Below are positions 8,311 to 16,661 of a stretch of 64,000 nucleotides of DNA, one piece after another (position 1 is the first letter of the stretch; each line of letters begins with the position of its first letter). The DNA comes from an uncultured Flavobacteriaceae bacterium (lineage in GTDB: Bacteria; Bacteroidota; Bacteroidia; Flavobacteriales; Flavobacteriaceae): the NCBI GenBank assembly GCA_937901915.1, contig CALGUD010000149.1, positions 33,758 to 97,757 of the forward strand, given 5' to 3'. The notes under the pieces are model-generated. The model ran no database searches. It saw nothing but the letters and a program-made list of their open reading frames with translations, and was not told the DNA's origin. A program made the translations under genes and the position numbers.

Positions 8311-9384
8311 ATGACCAATCCAACCTTTGATAAAGTACACCTGAGATTTAAATTAAACGGCCTCTATTTTGATAGGGAGGAATTAAAAGAAGTAGCCTTT
8401 AGTTTTGTTCGTGAAGGGGCTCCATATGAAAAATCTATTGGTGATTTTTTAATGGATTGGCTAAATAATAAAGAGTATCTTTTCGTTAGAACATCAGGAT
8501 CTACCGGAACTCCAAAAGTAATTAGGTTGAATAAACAGCATATGGTTAATTCCGCCATTGCTACAGGAGATTTTTTTGGCATAACTGTGGGAGATAGTGC
8601 ACTACATTGCTTACCTACAGAGTTTATAGCAGGGAAAATGATGTTGGTAAGAGCACTAATATTAGGGTTAGAAATAGACCTGGTAGAACCTTCCTTAAAT
8701 CCGATGGAAAGGATAAAAAAGGAATACGATTTTTCAGCAATGATCCCGCTACAGTTAAAAAACTCCCTAAACAAAATAAATCAGGTAAAAAAACTCATAG
8801 TTGGAGGGGCTTATGTTCCTAAAACACTCATTGATGCAGTTCAGAATGTAGACACAGAGATTTTTGAAACTTATGGAATGACAGAAACAGTCACTCATAT
8901 TGCAGCCAAAAAAATTAATCATTTTACAAATAATGAAGAAAAAAACAATTCCTATTATGAATTGTTACCTAACATTGAGATATCTAAAGATGAAAGGGAT
9001 TGTCTTGTTATTGATGCACCAAACATTTCTGAAGAGAGTATTATAACCAATGATATAGTCGAATTAAAATCTGATAAACAGTTTGAGTGGATTGGCCGGT
9101 ACGATAATGTTATTAATTCCGGAGGTGTAAAGCTTATTCCTGAACTCATAGAAGCTAAAATTTCAGGCGCCATACCCAACAGGTTTTTTGTTATAGGTAA
9201 AGAAGATAAAGAACTCGGGGAAAAGCTGGTACTTGTAGTTGAAGGAAATAAACTGGATAAAAAAACAGTGACAGATACAATCAAAGGCATACCGTCATTA
9301 GATAAATATGAAATACCAAAAGAAATAATACTGGTAGATAAATTCAGGGAAACTGAAAATGGTAAAATAATCCGTCAACTTTAA
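8311..9384 (+). CDS. menE: o-Succinylbenzoyl-CoA ligase MenE (short form)
   Basis: An adenylate-forming enzyme that activates o-succinylbenzoate to its CoA thioester, between MenC and MenB in the pathway. The ATP-binding P-loop VRTSGSTGTPKVIRLN (about residues 62-77), YGMTETVTHIA (about 189-199), the hinge-region WIGRYDNVINSGGVKL and the C-terminal catalytic lysine in ENGKIIRQL are present. At 357 residues it is much shorter than the 450-500 residue enzyme of other phyla. In Bacteroidetes the short form with a trimmed N-terminal domain is usual, so this is not a truncation. Confidence 0.92.
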   Translation: MTNPTFDKVHLRFKLNGLYFDREELKEVAFSFVREGAPYEKSIGDFLMDWLNNKEYLFVRTSGSTGTPKVIRLNKQHMVNSAIATGDFFGITVGDSALHCLPTEFIAGKMMLVRALILGLEIDLVEPSLNPMERIKKEYDFSAMIPLQLKNSLNKINQVKKLIVGGAYVPKTLIDAVQNVDTEIFETYGMTETVTHIAAKKINHFTNNEEKNNSYYELLPNIEISKDERDCLVIDAPNISEESIITNDIVELKSDKQFEWIGRYDNVINSGGVKLIPELIEAKISGAIPNRFFVIGKEDKELGEKLVLVVEGNKLDKKTVTDTIKGIPSLDKYEIPKEIILVDKFRETENGKIIRQL

Positions 9385-9433
9385 CTCATTCTCATTCATA
9401 CAGGTATTTTACACTCATTTTAACCCCGTTAAC

Positions 9434-9441
9434 TAATTTTG
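9434..9441 (+). promoter_or_regulatory. -7 promoter element upstream of the secreted plug-like protein
   Basis: TAATTTTG fits TAnnTTTG and lies 55 bases upstream of the preferred ATG at 9497. No convincing -33 element was identified. Confidence 0.4.
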
Positions 9442-9496
9442 CATTTCCCTTAAGTTAAATCAATCATAGTTTTAAGTGAATTTTAAACTTTTAACT

Positions 9497-9904
9497 ATGA
9501 AAAAATCAATTCTACTTTTAGTTTTCGTGATTACCTCATTACAATTATTTTCCCAGGAAAAGACCGCTAATGAACAGCCGATCACTGAACTTCTTCAAAC
9601 CCATTCATTTGTATGCAGTATTCAAGGTGTTGAAGTTTTGAAGCCTGAGATACAAATGCATACTGTTCAGGATCTTATAATAACATTAAATACCAATTTT
9701 CCCGGTTTCAGCGGAATTACAACCGGGCTGTGTAATGAAATCCCAGTATTTACATATAGAAACTCTCCAGTAAAAGACATTTATATTGATGGGGTCAGGC
9801 ATGATGTGTCTGTCTTAAAGGATATTAATGTATCTGACATAGAATGTGTTCAGGTGTTTAATTCCGTGATGGATTCCAACCTTTATTCGCTAACTTCAAA
9901 ATAA
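9497..9904 (+). CDS. Secreted small protein with TonB-plug-like segment
   Basis: 135 residues with a clear signal peptide (MKKSILLLVFVITSLQLFSQ). The mature part contains PVFTYRNSPVKDIYIDGVR and VLKDINVSDIECVQVFNS, which resemble the pattern of TonB-dependent receptor plug domains (a short displayed name followed by D..DIE.I.V). No barrel follows. The GTG at 9476 would extend the N-terminus by seven residues and weaken the signal peptide, so I use the ATG at 9497. It is followed by a fragment that looks like a decayed CarboxypepD-regulatory-like domain, so the pair may be a relic of outer membrane receptor genes. Function is not known. Confidence 0.65.
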   Translation: MKKSILLLVFVITSLQLFSQEKTANEQPITELLQTHSFVCSIQGVEVLKPEIQMHTVQDLIITLNTNFPGFSGITTGLCNEIPVFTYRNSPVKDIYIDGVRHDVSVLKDINVSDIECVQVFNSVMDSNLYSLTSK

Positions 9905-9910
9905 CACATC

Positions 9911-10109
9911 ATGAAAAATATAATAGTACTACTCGTTTTTTTAATCTTTTGGAATGTAAATGCACAAATGTTTTCAATTAGTGGCAAGATAACCGATAAT
10001 TCTAAACAATTTACCCGGAGTTAATGTAGTGGTTAAGGGAAGAGGGGATGATAAGCAAGGATATAGAGCAGAATTTATAAGATTGGTTAAATCATCTGAT
10101 AATCTTTAA
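9911..10109 (+). pseudogene. Decayed signal peptide plus CarboxypepD-regulatory-like fragment, frameshifted
   Basis: An ATG at 9911 begins a convincing signal peptide (MKNIIVLLVFLIFWNVNAQ) followed by FSISGKITDNSKQFT, the start pattern of the carboxypeptidase regulatory-like domain that heads SusC/TonB receptors. The frame stops near 10022. A shift of one base joins it to NLPGVNVVVKGRGDDKQGYR, the expected continuation, which stops at 10109. The combined piece is about 65 residues and nothing of a barrel follows. I read this as a frameshifted remnant of a receptor or surface protein gene; a sequencing error would give an intact but still tiny protein. Confidence 0.55.
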
Positions 10110-10118
10110 AGATGAAAG

Positions 10119-10144
10119 CAGGGTGTGTCGAAAGGTATACCCTG
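10119..10144. terminator. Hairpin between convergent genes
   Basis: CAGGGT at 10119-10124 pairs with ACCCTG at 10139-10144 and is followed by TTATTTAT. It lies between the plus-strand fragment ending at 10109 and the minus-strand gene ending at 10145, where a bidirectional terminator is expected. The stem is short, so confidence is modest. Confidence 0.35.
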
Positions 10145-10819
10145 TTATTTATAACTTATTAACTCGGTATATTCAACTAATTTTCCTGCTGTATTGAATA
10201 TTTCTGATTTTACCAGGCCTATATCTGTGGCATACCAAGATATACCAGTTCCCTGTAGTTTTTCTGTGCCAAAATCAGAAAGAAAACTATAAGACATTTT
10301 ATAACAGTCAAAAGAGCCTGCTGCAACGGTTAATTTTTCTTCACCCAATAATTTTCTGTTTTTCATGCTTGTAGTCATCGGTTTGTTGTTGCCAGCTATA
10401 ACTGTAACAGAACCATCAAGCAGACGGGTGCTGGTTTTCATTAATTTTGGAAAACCTAAAAAATCACCCTCAATCTCAATATCTACATTCTGATGTTCCG
10501 CCAATTTATTCTGATCAAAAAAACGTAACATGTCTATGTAAAAATCCCCATTATTACATTCTGCACTATACAACGTGCTGTATATCTCATCCCCATTTTT
10601 ATTAAAGGTAGTGAGCTCTATCTCAGCAATCGTAATGGCCCCGTCATTAATAATACTACTTACTTTGTGAACATTTTTCCCAAGGACTTCTTTATTTTCA
10701 TTAAAAATAGTGTAGTTCAGGACAGAACCCTCTTTCATTGGAGAGAACATTTCACATTCTTGTGAATAGCATACCAGTGATAGTGTGAAGAGGCAGAGAG
10801 TAAAAAGTATTTTTTTCAT
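10145..10819 (-). CDS. Secreted DUF3108/TapB-like protein
   Basis: 224 residues with a signal peptide (MKKILFTLCLFTLSLVCYSQ). The mature protein is beta-rich: it starts with FSPMKEGSVLNYTIFNENKEV and ends with a strand containing GISWYATDIGLVKSEIFN, a pattern seen in DUF3108-like periplasmic proteins of Bacteroidetes (also named TapB family). No catalytic residues stand out. The gene stands alone, convergent with the decayed fragment and about 76 bp from the end of the LamG/OmpA-like gene upstream. The family link is from pattern recognition and is moderate. Confidence 0.6.
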   Translation of the reverse strand: MKKILFTLCLFTLSLVCYSQECEMFSPMKEGSVLNYTIFNENKEVLGKNVHKVSSIINDGAITIAEIELTTFNKNGDEIYSTLYSAECNNGDFYIDMLRFFDQNKLAEHQNVDIEIEGDFLGFPKLMKTSTRLLDGSVTVIAGNNKPMTTSMKNRKLLGEEKLTVAAGSFDCYKMSYSFLSDFGTEKLQGTGISWYATDIGLVKSEIFNTAGKLVEYTELISYK

Positions 10820-10895
10820 GATTTGAAGACTTGGGTTAATTTTTTACAAGATAAAAACATTTTAATTAAATGTTATAAGTTTATAAAAGTTAAAT

Positions 10896-12011
10896 TCACG
10901 GACGTAATATAAATTCAACTGTAACTTTTTCCATTTTGTTCTCTGATGAACTTGACATTTCTATATAAGAGGGAGCTTTATTTCCTTTTACCGATAACCT
11001 CGAATCATTAATTCCCAAATTAGTTAAAGCTTTTTTTACAGATTCTCCTCTTTTATAAGAAAGTGCATAGTTATATTTTTCATTAGTAGTATTGTCACTT
11101 GTTGCTAAAATATCAAAACTCCAGTTCGGGTTATCGTTCATTAATTTGTAGAACCTGTTTATTTCTCCGCTTGAAGGCGATTTAAAGAATGGTTTGTTAG
11201 CATCAAATCTAATGGCGTTAGTTGTAAATTGACCATTTACTGCTATCCCACTATAGAGAGATGTTTTACCCGATGCAATTTTAAAATCTTTAATTAGTGT
11301 TTTTCTATCGTTGTTTTCTCGAAAGTCATAAGTTTTTCCAAATATTTGAACATTTTTTGGCTTTAGTTGTGAGATATTTTCATTCGCAATTAATATGTCA
11401 TTAAAATATAACTTCAATTTTCCAAAATCATAACTCAAAGCAATATGGTGCCAGCCTGTCACATCAACATAATTATAATCAAAATTCTTCCGGACTGCCG
11501 GTAGTTTGGATCCTGTAAATTCTATATTTAGAGGTGAAAATGATCTTATCATTATCTTGTTAGCTGCATCTTCATTAAAGAAAAGGCAATATTCAGTAAT
11601 TGATTGTTTAGCGTACCTGTCAAAATAGATGTCAAATTCTATTGTAAAATTGTCAGATGGCAAATATTCTTTTGTGAAAAATAAAGGTGTAATAATAGTA
11701 CTGTCAGAAGTTTTGAAAGAAACGACATTTTGATTTTCAAAGGTTTCAACAACAACTTTACCAGATTTCACTTCCCACTTCTGTGGTGGATTACCCGGAT
11801 GTTCATTAGGTTCATCATAAAATAAAATTTTACTTCCGGGAACAAAGTCATAGTTTCGCCATAATTTTTCCGGTACAGCGTATTGATCTATTGAAAAATC
11901 ATTATCAACGCCCCCCCGATTAACAGGATATGTGTCAATTACCTGGCAATAGAGGTACTGAGGGCTACCAATTATAATGAATACAATAATCTTTATAGCC
12001 AAACTTTTCAT
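10896..12011 (-). CDS. Secreted LamG-like plus OmpA-like C-terminal domain protein
   Basis: 371 residues with an N-terminal signal sequence (about 1-22). Residues about 75-245 look like a concanavalin/LamG jelly-roll: NFTIEFDIYFDRYAK, GWHHIALSYDFGKLKLYFND and LIKDFKIASG are typical strands. The C-terminal part (about 270-371) has the OmpA-like peptidoglycan-associated pattern, with NWSFDILATSDNTTNEKYNY, ALSYKRGESVKKALTNLGI and DSRLSVKGNKAP. It may anchor a carbohydrate- or surface-binding domain to the cell wall. The usual OmpA anchoring Asp/Arg are not fully clear. It runs toward the DUF3108-like gene. Confidence 0.65.
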   Translation of the reverse strand: MKSLAIKIIVFIIIGSPQYLYCQVIDTYPVNRGGVDNDFSIDQYAVPEKLWRNYDFVPGSKILFYDEPNEHPGNPPQKWEVKSGKVVVETFENQNVVSFKTSDSTIITPLFFTKEYLPSDNFTIEFDIYFDRYAKQSITEYCLFFNEDAANKIMIRSFSPLNIEFTGSKLPAVRKNFDYNYVDVTGWHHIALSYDFGKLKLYFNDILIANENISQLKPKNVQIFGKTYDFRENNDRKTLIKDFKIASGKTSLYSGIAVNGQFTTNAIRFDANKPFFKSPSSGEINRFYKLMNDNPNWSFDILATSDNTTNEKYNYALSYKRGESVKKALTNLGINDSRLSVKGNKAPSYIEMSSSSENKMEKVTVEFILRP

Positions 12012-12056
12012 CAGAGCTAGTTTGAGTAAAGATAGGCAAAAAATATGCCATAGTTT

Positions 12057-13685
12057 TTATACCTGAACAATTCCCATATTAAATGGTTTTTTAATAGGGG
12101 AGTGATTTGCAGCTTCAATCCCCATTGATATCCATTTACGTGTATCAAGTGGGTCAATAATGGCATCGGTCCATAACCTGGCAGCAGCATAATACGGTGA
12201 AGCCTGGGAATCATATCTTGATTTTATCCTGTTAAACAATTCATCTTCCTTTTCTTTAGAAACCTTTTCACCTTTTTTCTTTAGAGATGCCGTTTCAATT
12301 TGGAGTAGAACTTTAGCCGCCTGAGAGCCTCCCATAACCGCCAGTTCAGCACTGGGCCATGCCACTATAAGACGTGGGTCGTATGCTTTTCCACACATTG
12401 CATAATTACCGGCACCGTAGGAATTTCCAATAACCACAGTAAATTTAGGAACTACCGAATTACTTACTGCATTTACCATTTTAGCACCGTCTTTTATAAT
12501 TCCACCATGCTCGGATTTACTTCCAACCATAAAACCGGTTACATCCTGTAAAAACACCAGGGGAATCTTTTTTTGATTACAATTTGCAATAAACCGTGTC
12601 GCCTTATCGGCCGAGTCGGAATAAATTACACCGCCAAATTGCATTTCCCCTTTATTGTTTTTTACTACTTTACGTTGATTTGCTACAATGCCAACGGCCC
12701 AGCCATCTATTCTTGCATATCCGGTAATGATTGTTTTTCCATACACCTCCTTATACTCTTCAAATTCAGAATTATCAACTAAGCGCAATATTATTTCGTG
12801 CATATCGTACTGGTCGGTACGGTTTTTTGGAATAATTCCAAATATATCCTGCGTATTTTCTTTTGGTTTTATAGCTTTTATACGATTAAAACCTGCCTTT
12901 TCATAATCACCTATTTTATCAATAATATTTTTAATGGTATCCAAAGCATCTTTGTCATCCTTTGCTTTATAATCTGTAACACCACTTATTTCACAATGTG
13001 TGGTTGCACCTCCAAGGGTTTCATTATCTATACTCTCACCAATGGCTGCTTTAACTAAATAACTTCCGGCAAGAAAAATACTTCCGGTTTTGTCTACAAT
13101 CAATGCTTCGTCGCTCATTATAGGCAAATAGGCACCTCCGGCAACACAACTACCCATTACCGCTGAAATTTGGGTAATTCCCATACTGCTCATTATTGCA
13201 TTATTTCTAAAAATCCGGCCAAAATGTTCTTTGTCGGGAAATATTTCATCCTGCATCGGTAAATACACGCCGGCACTATCTACTAAATAAATAATAGGAA
13301 GCCTGTTTTCCATAGCAATTTCCTGGGCTCTTAGATTTTTTTTCCCTGTTATAGGAAACCAGGCGCCGGCTTTTACTGTAGCATCGTTAGCAACTACTAT
13401 GCATTGCTTCTCTCTTATATAGCCTATTTTCACAACCACTCCGCCAGACGGACAACCTCCATGCTCCTCATACATACCGTCTCCCGCAAAACCACCAATT
13501 TCGATAACATTTGAATTTTTATCCAGGAGATAATCAATCCGCTCTCTTGCCGTCATCTTACCTTCAGCATGTAATTTTTCAATGCGTTTGGTACCACCTC
13601 CCAATTTTACTTGTGCAAAACGCTGTTTTAAATCAGATAGAAGTAATTTATTGTGATCTTCGTTTTTATTGAAGTTAATATCCAT
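12057..13685 (-). CDS. Acyl-CoA carboxylase beta subunit (methylcrotonyl-CoA carboxylase type)
   Basis: A carboxyltransferase of 542 residues, the usual length for MCC/PCC beta subunits. It opens with KLGGGTKRIEKLHAEGKMTA and RERIDYLLD, followed by GGCPSGGVVVKIGYI, SAGVYLPMQDEIFPD, and the oxyanion loops MGSCVAGGAYLPIMSDEA and NSYGAGNYAMCGKAYDPRL. The late GKSEHGGIIKDGAKMVNAVS block is typical of methylcrotonyl-CoA carboxylases in leucine breakdown. No biotin carboxylase or biotinyl subunit is encoded next to it, so the alpha subunit must be elsewhere and exact substrate specificity is inferred. It diverges from the small membrane protein at 13795. Confidence 0.92.
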   Translation of the reverse strand: MDINFNKNEDHNKLLLSDLKQRFAQVKLGGGTKRIEKLHAEGKMTARERIDYLLDKNSNVIEIGGFAGDGMYEEHGGCPSGGVVVKIGYIREKQCIVVANDATVKAGAWFPITGKKNLRAQEIAMENRLPIIYLVDSAGVYLPMQDEIFPDKEHFGRIFRNNAIMSSMGITQISAVMGSCVAGGAYLPIMSDEALIVDKTGSIFLAGSYLVKAAIGESIDNETLGGATTHCEISGVTDYKAKDDKDALDTIKNIIDKIGDYEKAGFNRIKAIKPKENTQDIFGIIPKNRTDQYDMHEIILRLVDNSEFEEYKEVYGKTIITGYARIDGWAVGIVANQRKVVKNNKGEMQFGGVIYSDSADKATRFIANCNQKKIPLVFLQDVTGFMVGSKSEHGGIIKDGAKMVNAVSNSVVPKFTVVIGNSYGAGNYAMCGKAYDPRLIVAWPSAELAVMGGSQAAKVLLQIETASLKKKGEKVSKEKEDELFNRIKSRYDSQASPYYAAARLWTDAIIDPLDTRKWISMGIEAANHSPIKKPFNMGIVQV

Positions 13686-13794
13686 AGTTTAATCTAGAAT
13701 TTATGCTAAATTACAAAAAGGAAGTCTATTATTTTTTCAATTATTTTCATTAAATTGACGATATTTGTCTCCCTTAACTACCAAATGATTGATT

Positions 13795-13977
13795 ATGGGA
13801 ATGAATAAAAATACTGTATTGGCCTGGGCAACAACTATTATGATTATTGTGGGATGTGGTTTAATTGCCTTAGGAGCCTTCCGGTATGATGATGTTGCAG
13901 GATATGGTTTTGCATCAGTTGGGATAGGTTTTTTTGCAATTGCATGGGTATTTAATGCCCTTAAAGGCCGGGTGTAA
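13795..13977 (+). CDS. CAL67264-type small membrane protein
   Basis: A 60-residue protein with two hydrophobic helices (VLAWATTIMIIVGCGLIAL and YGFASVGIGFFAIAWVFNAL) joined by a short GAFRYDDVAG loop. The sequence resembles a flavobacterial family of small unknown membrane proteins (CAL67264 family). A TTG at 13789 is frame-compatible, but ATG at 13795 or 13801 is more likely. It precedes ettA by 83 bp on the same strand. Function is unknown. Confidence 0.75.
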   Translation: MGMNKNTVLAWATTIMIIVGCGLIALGAFRYDDVAGYGFASVGIGFFAIAWVFNALKGRV

Positions 13978-14060
13978 GCTATTTTGACCTCAAAATCTTA
14001 TATTTATTATATTCTAGAAAAAATACCTTCAATTTTAATAACATCACTATTAATTAGCAT

Positions 14061-15755
14061 ATGTCTGACGATAAAAAAGTAATTTTTTCAATGTCCGGGG
14101 TTTCAAAAACCTACCAGGGAACTAATAAAACAGTACTAAAAGATATTTATTTAAGCTTTTTTTATGGAGCTAAAATTGGAATACTTGGCCTTAACGGATC
14201 AGGTAAATCAACATTACTTAAAATTATAGCCGGAGTAGAAAAAAGCTACCAGGGAGATGTTGTTTTTGCCCCGGGCTATTCCGTTGGCTTTTTGGAGCAG
14301 GAACCAAAACTGGATGAAAACAAAACAGTTCTTGAGGTTGTAAGAGAAGGAGTGGCCGAAACCGTTGCTGTTTTAGACGAGTATAACAAGATTAATGATA
14401 TGTTTGGTTTGCCCGAAGTTTATGAAGATGCCGATAAGATGCAAAAACTTATGGATAAGCAAGCAGAACTTCAGGATAAGATTGATGCAACAAATGCATG
14501 GGAACTAGATACCAAACTTGAAATTGCTATGGATGCGCTCCGAACACCCGAACCGGACACACCTATAAAAGTATTGTCAGGAGGAGAAAGAAGACGTGTT
14601 GCTTTATGCAGGTTGTTATTAAAACAACCGGATGTGCTCTTACTGGATGAACCTACCAACCACCTGGATGCAGAATCCGTTTTATGGTTAGAACAACATT
14701 TACAACAGTATAGCGGAACGGTAATTGCCGTAACGCATGACCGCTATTTTCTTGATAATGTGGCAGGATGGATCCTGGAATTAGACAGGGGAGAGGGAAT
14801 ACCGTGGAAAGGAAATTACTCTTCATGGCTGGACCAGAAAGCAAAACGATTGGCCCAGGAGCAAAAGCAAGCTTCTAAAAGGCAAAAAACGCTGGAGCGT
14901 GAATTGGAATGGGTGAGAATGTCCCCTAAAGGAAGACAGGCCAAACAAAAAGCCCGGTTAAACAATTATGATAAGTTGTTAAATGAAGATCAGAAAAAGC
15001 TTGATGATAAGCTGGAAATATATATTCCAAACGGACCACGTTTAGGAACTAATGTGATTGAAGCAAAAGGTGTGGCAAAAGCATTTGGCGACAAACTTTT
15101 GTATGAGAACCTCAATTTTAAGCTTCCCCAGGCCGGTATAGTTGGAATTATAGGCCCGAATGGTGCCGGTAAAACAACTATTTTTAAAATGATTATGGGC
15201 GAAGAAACTCCGGATAAAGGAGAATTTACGGTGGGTGATACTGTAAAAATATCTTATGTAGACCAATCACATTCTAAAATTGATGTCGAAAAATCAATCT
15301 GGGATAATTTTTCAGGCGGGCAAGAATTAATAATGATGGGAGGGAAGCAAGTAAATTCCAGGGCATATTTAAGCAGGTTTAATTTTTCAGGAAGTGAACA
15401 AAATAAAAAGGTTTCTTCTCTCTCGGGAGGTGAACGTAACAGACTACATCTGGCAATAACCCTGAAAGAAGAAGGAAACGTCTTGTTACTGGATGAGCCT
15501 ACTAATGATTTAGATATCAATACACTTCGTGCTTTAGAAGAAGGACTCGATAATTTTGCAGGTTGTGCCGTAGTTATATCGCATGACAGATGGTTTTTGG
15601 ATAGAATTTGCACACATATCCTGGCTTTTGAAGGAAATTCTGAAGTATATTTCTTTGAAGGGAGTTTCTCTGATTATGAAGAAAATAAACGAAAACGACT
15701 AGGTGCAGACATAACCCCCAAGAGAATAAAATACAAAAAGCTAATCCGGGGCTAG
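14061..15755 (+). CDS. ettA: Energy-dependent translational throttle ABC-F protein EttA
   Basis: A soluble tandem-ATPase ABC-F protein of 564 residues, matching EttA in length. Domain 1 has Walker A GLNGSGKST, signature LSGGERRRVALCRLLL and Walker B LLLDEPTNHLDAES; domain 2 has GPNGAGKTT, SLSGGERNRLHLA and LLLDEPTNDLDINT. Between them lies the basic linker WVRMSPKGRQAKQKARLNNY. EttA binds the ribosomal E site and regulates the first peptide bond according to ATP/ADP ratio. No permease is encoded nearby, consistent with a ribosome-associated role. The characteristic arm insertion in domain 1 (about residues 95-145) favours EttA over Uup. Confidence 0.93.
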   Translation: MSDDKKVIFSMSGVSKTYQGTNKTVLKDIYLSFFYGAKIGILGLNGSGKSTLLKIIAGVEKSYQGDVVFAPGYSVGFLEQEPKLDENKTVLEVVREGVAETVAVLDEYNKINDMFGLPEVYEDADKMQKLMDKQAELQDKIDATNAWELDTKLEIAMDALRTPEPDTPIKVLSGGERRRVALCRLLLKQPDVLLLDEPTNHLDAESVLWLEQHLQQYSGTVIAVTHDRYFLDNVAGWILELDRGEGIPWKGNYSSWLDQKAKRLAQEQKQASKRQKTLERELEWVRMSPKGRQAKQKARLNNYDKLLNEDQKKLDDKLEIYIPNGPRLGTNVIEAKGVAKAFGDKLLYENLNFKLPQAGIVGIIGPNGAGKTTIFKMIMGEETPDKGEFTVGDTVKISYVDQSHSKIDVEKSIWDNFSGGQELIMMGGKQVNSRAYLSRFNFSGSEQNKKVSSLSGGERNRLHLAITLKEEGNVLLLDEPTNDLDINTLRALEEGLDNFAGCAVVISHDRWFLDRICTHILAFEGNSEVYFFEGSFSDYEENKRKRLGADITPKRIKYKKLIRG

Positions 15756-15785
15756 TTAAAATAATTTTATTAGTATTTTATTGAT

Positions 15786-16367
15786 ATGAAATTTGCAATA
15801 CCCGTATTTACATTCTTTTTTATATCACAATTTTCATTTAGTCAGGCCGGATTTTTTGAAAAGCTTTCTGACTCAACTATTATTTTAACAAAGCAAGATG
15901 TAACTTATGACCCTTCCTATTTTAGTATAGATTATCCTGGAGGAGATGTACCTGAAGGTAAAGGCGTATGTACAGATGTAATTATCAGGGCTTACAGGAA
16001 ACTTGGAATTGATCTTCAAAAAGAAGTTCATGAAGACATGAGGGCGAATTTTAATACGTATCCTAAAAAATGGGGTTTATCCCGTCCGGATAAAAATATA
16101 GACCACAGAAGGGTTCCGAATCTGATGACTTTTCTTGAAAGACATGGAGAAGTAAAACCAATAACCGATGATCCTGATGACTATTCTGAGGGGGATATTG
16201 TTTGTTGGGATCTGGGTGGAGGAGTTACCCACATAGGCCTGGTTGTAAATAAAAAATCATCTGACGGAAAGCGAAATCTCATAGTACACAATATTGGCGG
16301 CGGTCAGGTATTGGCTGATTGCCTTTTTGATTTTAAAATAATAGGACACTATAGATTTAAAATTTAA
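15786..16367 (+). CDS. DUF1287 family secreted protein
   Basis: 193 residues with a signal peptide (MKFAIPVFTFFFISQFSFSQ). The mature protein matches the DUF1287 pattern: GVCTDVIIRAYRKLGIDLQK with a conserved cysteine, VHEDMRANFNTYPKKWG, DHRRVPNLMTFLERHG and a histidine segment GDIVCWDLGGGVTHIGLVVN. The Cys and His arrangement resembles NlpC/P60-like peptidases, so a cell-wall amidase role is plausible but unproven. It starts 31 bases after ettA. The downstream region is filled with word-like repeats rather than another gene. Confidence 0.85.
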   Translation: MKFAIPVFTFFFISQFSFSQAGFFEKLSDSTIILTKQDVTYDPSYFSIDYPGGDVPEGKGVCTDVIIRAYRKLGIDLQKEVHEDMRANFNTYPKKWGLSRPDKNIDHRRVPNLMTFLERHGEVKPITDDPDDYSEGDIVCWDLGGGVTHIGLVVNKKSSDGKRNLIVHNIGGGQVLADCLFDFKIIGHYRFKI

Positions 16368-16661
16368 GATTGAAAATTCCAAATCACAAGCACCAAATTC
16401 CAATTTAGAATGCAGAATTATGAATTATGAAATGTCCGATGATCGATGTTGATTTAGGATTTCTGATTTAGGATTGATGATAAAATCCAATTAACGGTTA
16501 ACAATTAACATACCCAGGGTAGTGGCTATCAAATACCAATCTCATAATCCAATGATTTAACAAGCACAAATCCAAAATGAAGAGTTTAGTAGTTATGGGG
16601 TTGACCGATTTCTGATAACTCTACATTCTGCATTCTGAATTCGTAAATCGTACTTCGTAAA
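16368..16661. repeat. Non-coding stretch of short word-like repeats
   Basis: 294 bases without a credible gene, between convergent genes. It consists of imperfect copies of short words such as aaattccaa, gatttaggatt, aattatgaa, acattctgcattctga and cgtaaatcgtacttcgtaaatc. The 18-base word at 16434-16451 (GTCCGATGATCGATGTTG) recurs with one mismatch in inverted orientation at 63458-63475. Such sequence resembles intergenic filler seen in flavobacteria; I see no transposase or conserved termini. Confidence 0.6.

Noticed and set aside
12017..12214. 65-codon minus-strand frame at the end of the acyl-CoA carboxylase gene
   Set aside because: It is a shadow frame of the carboxylase and has no conserved pattern.
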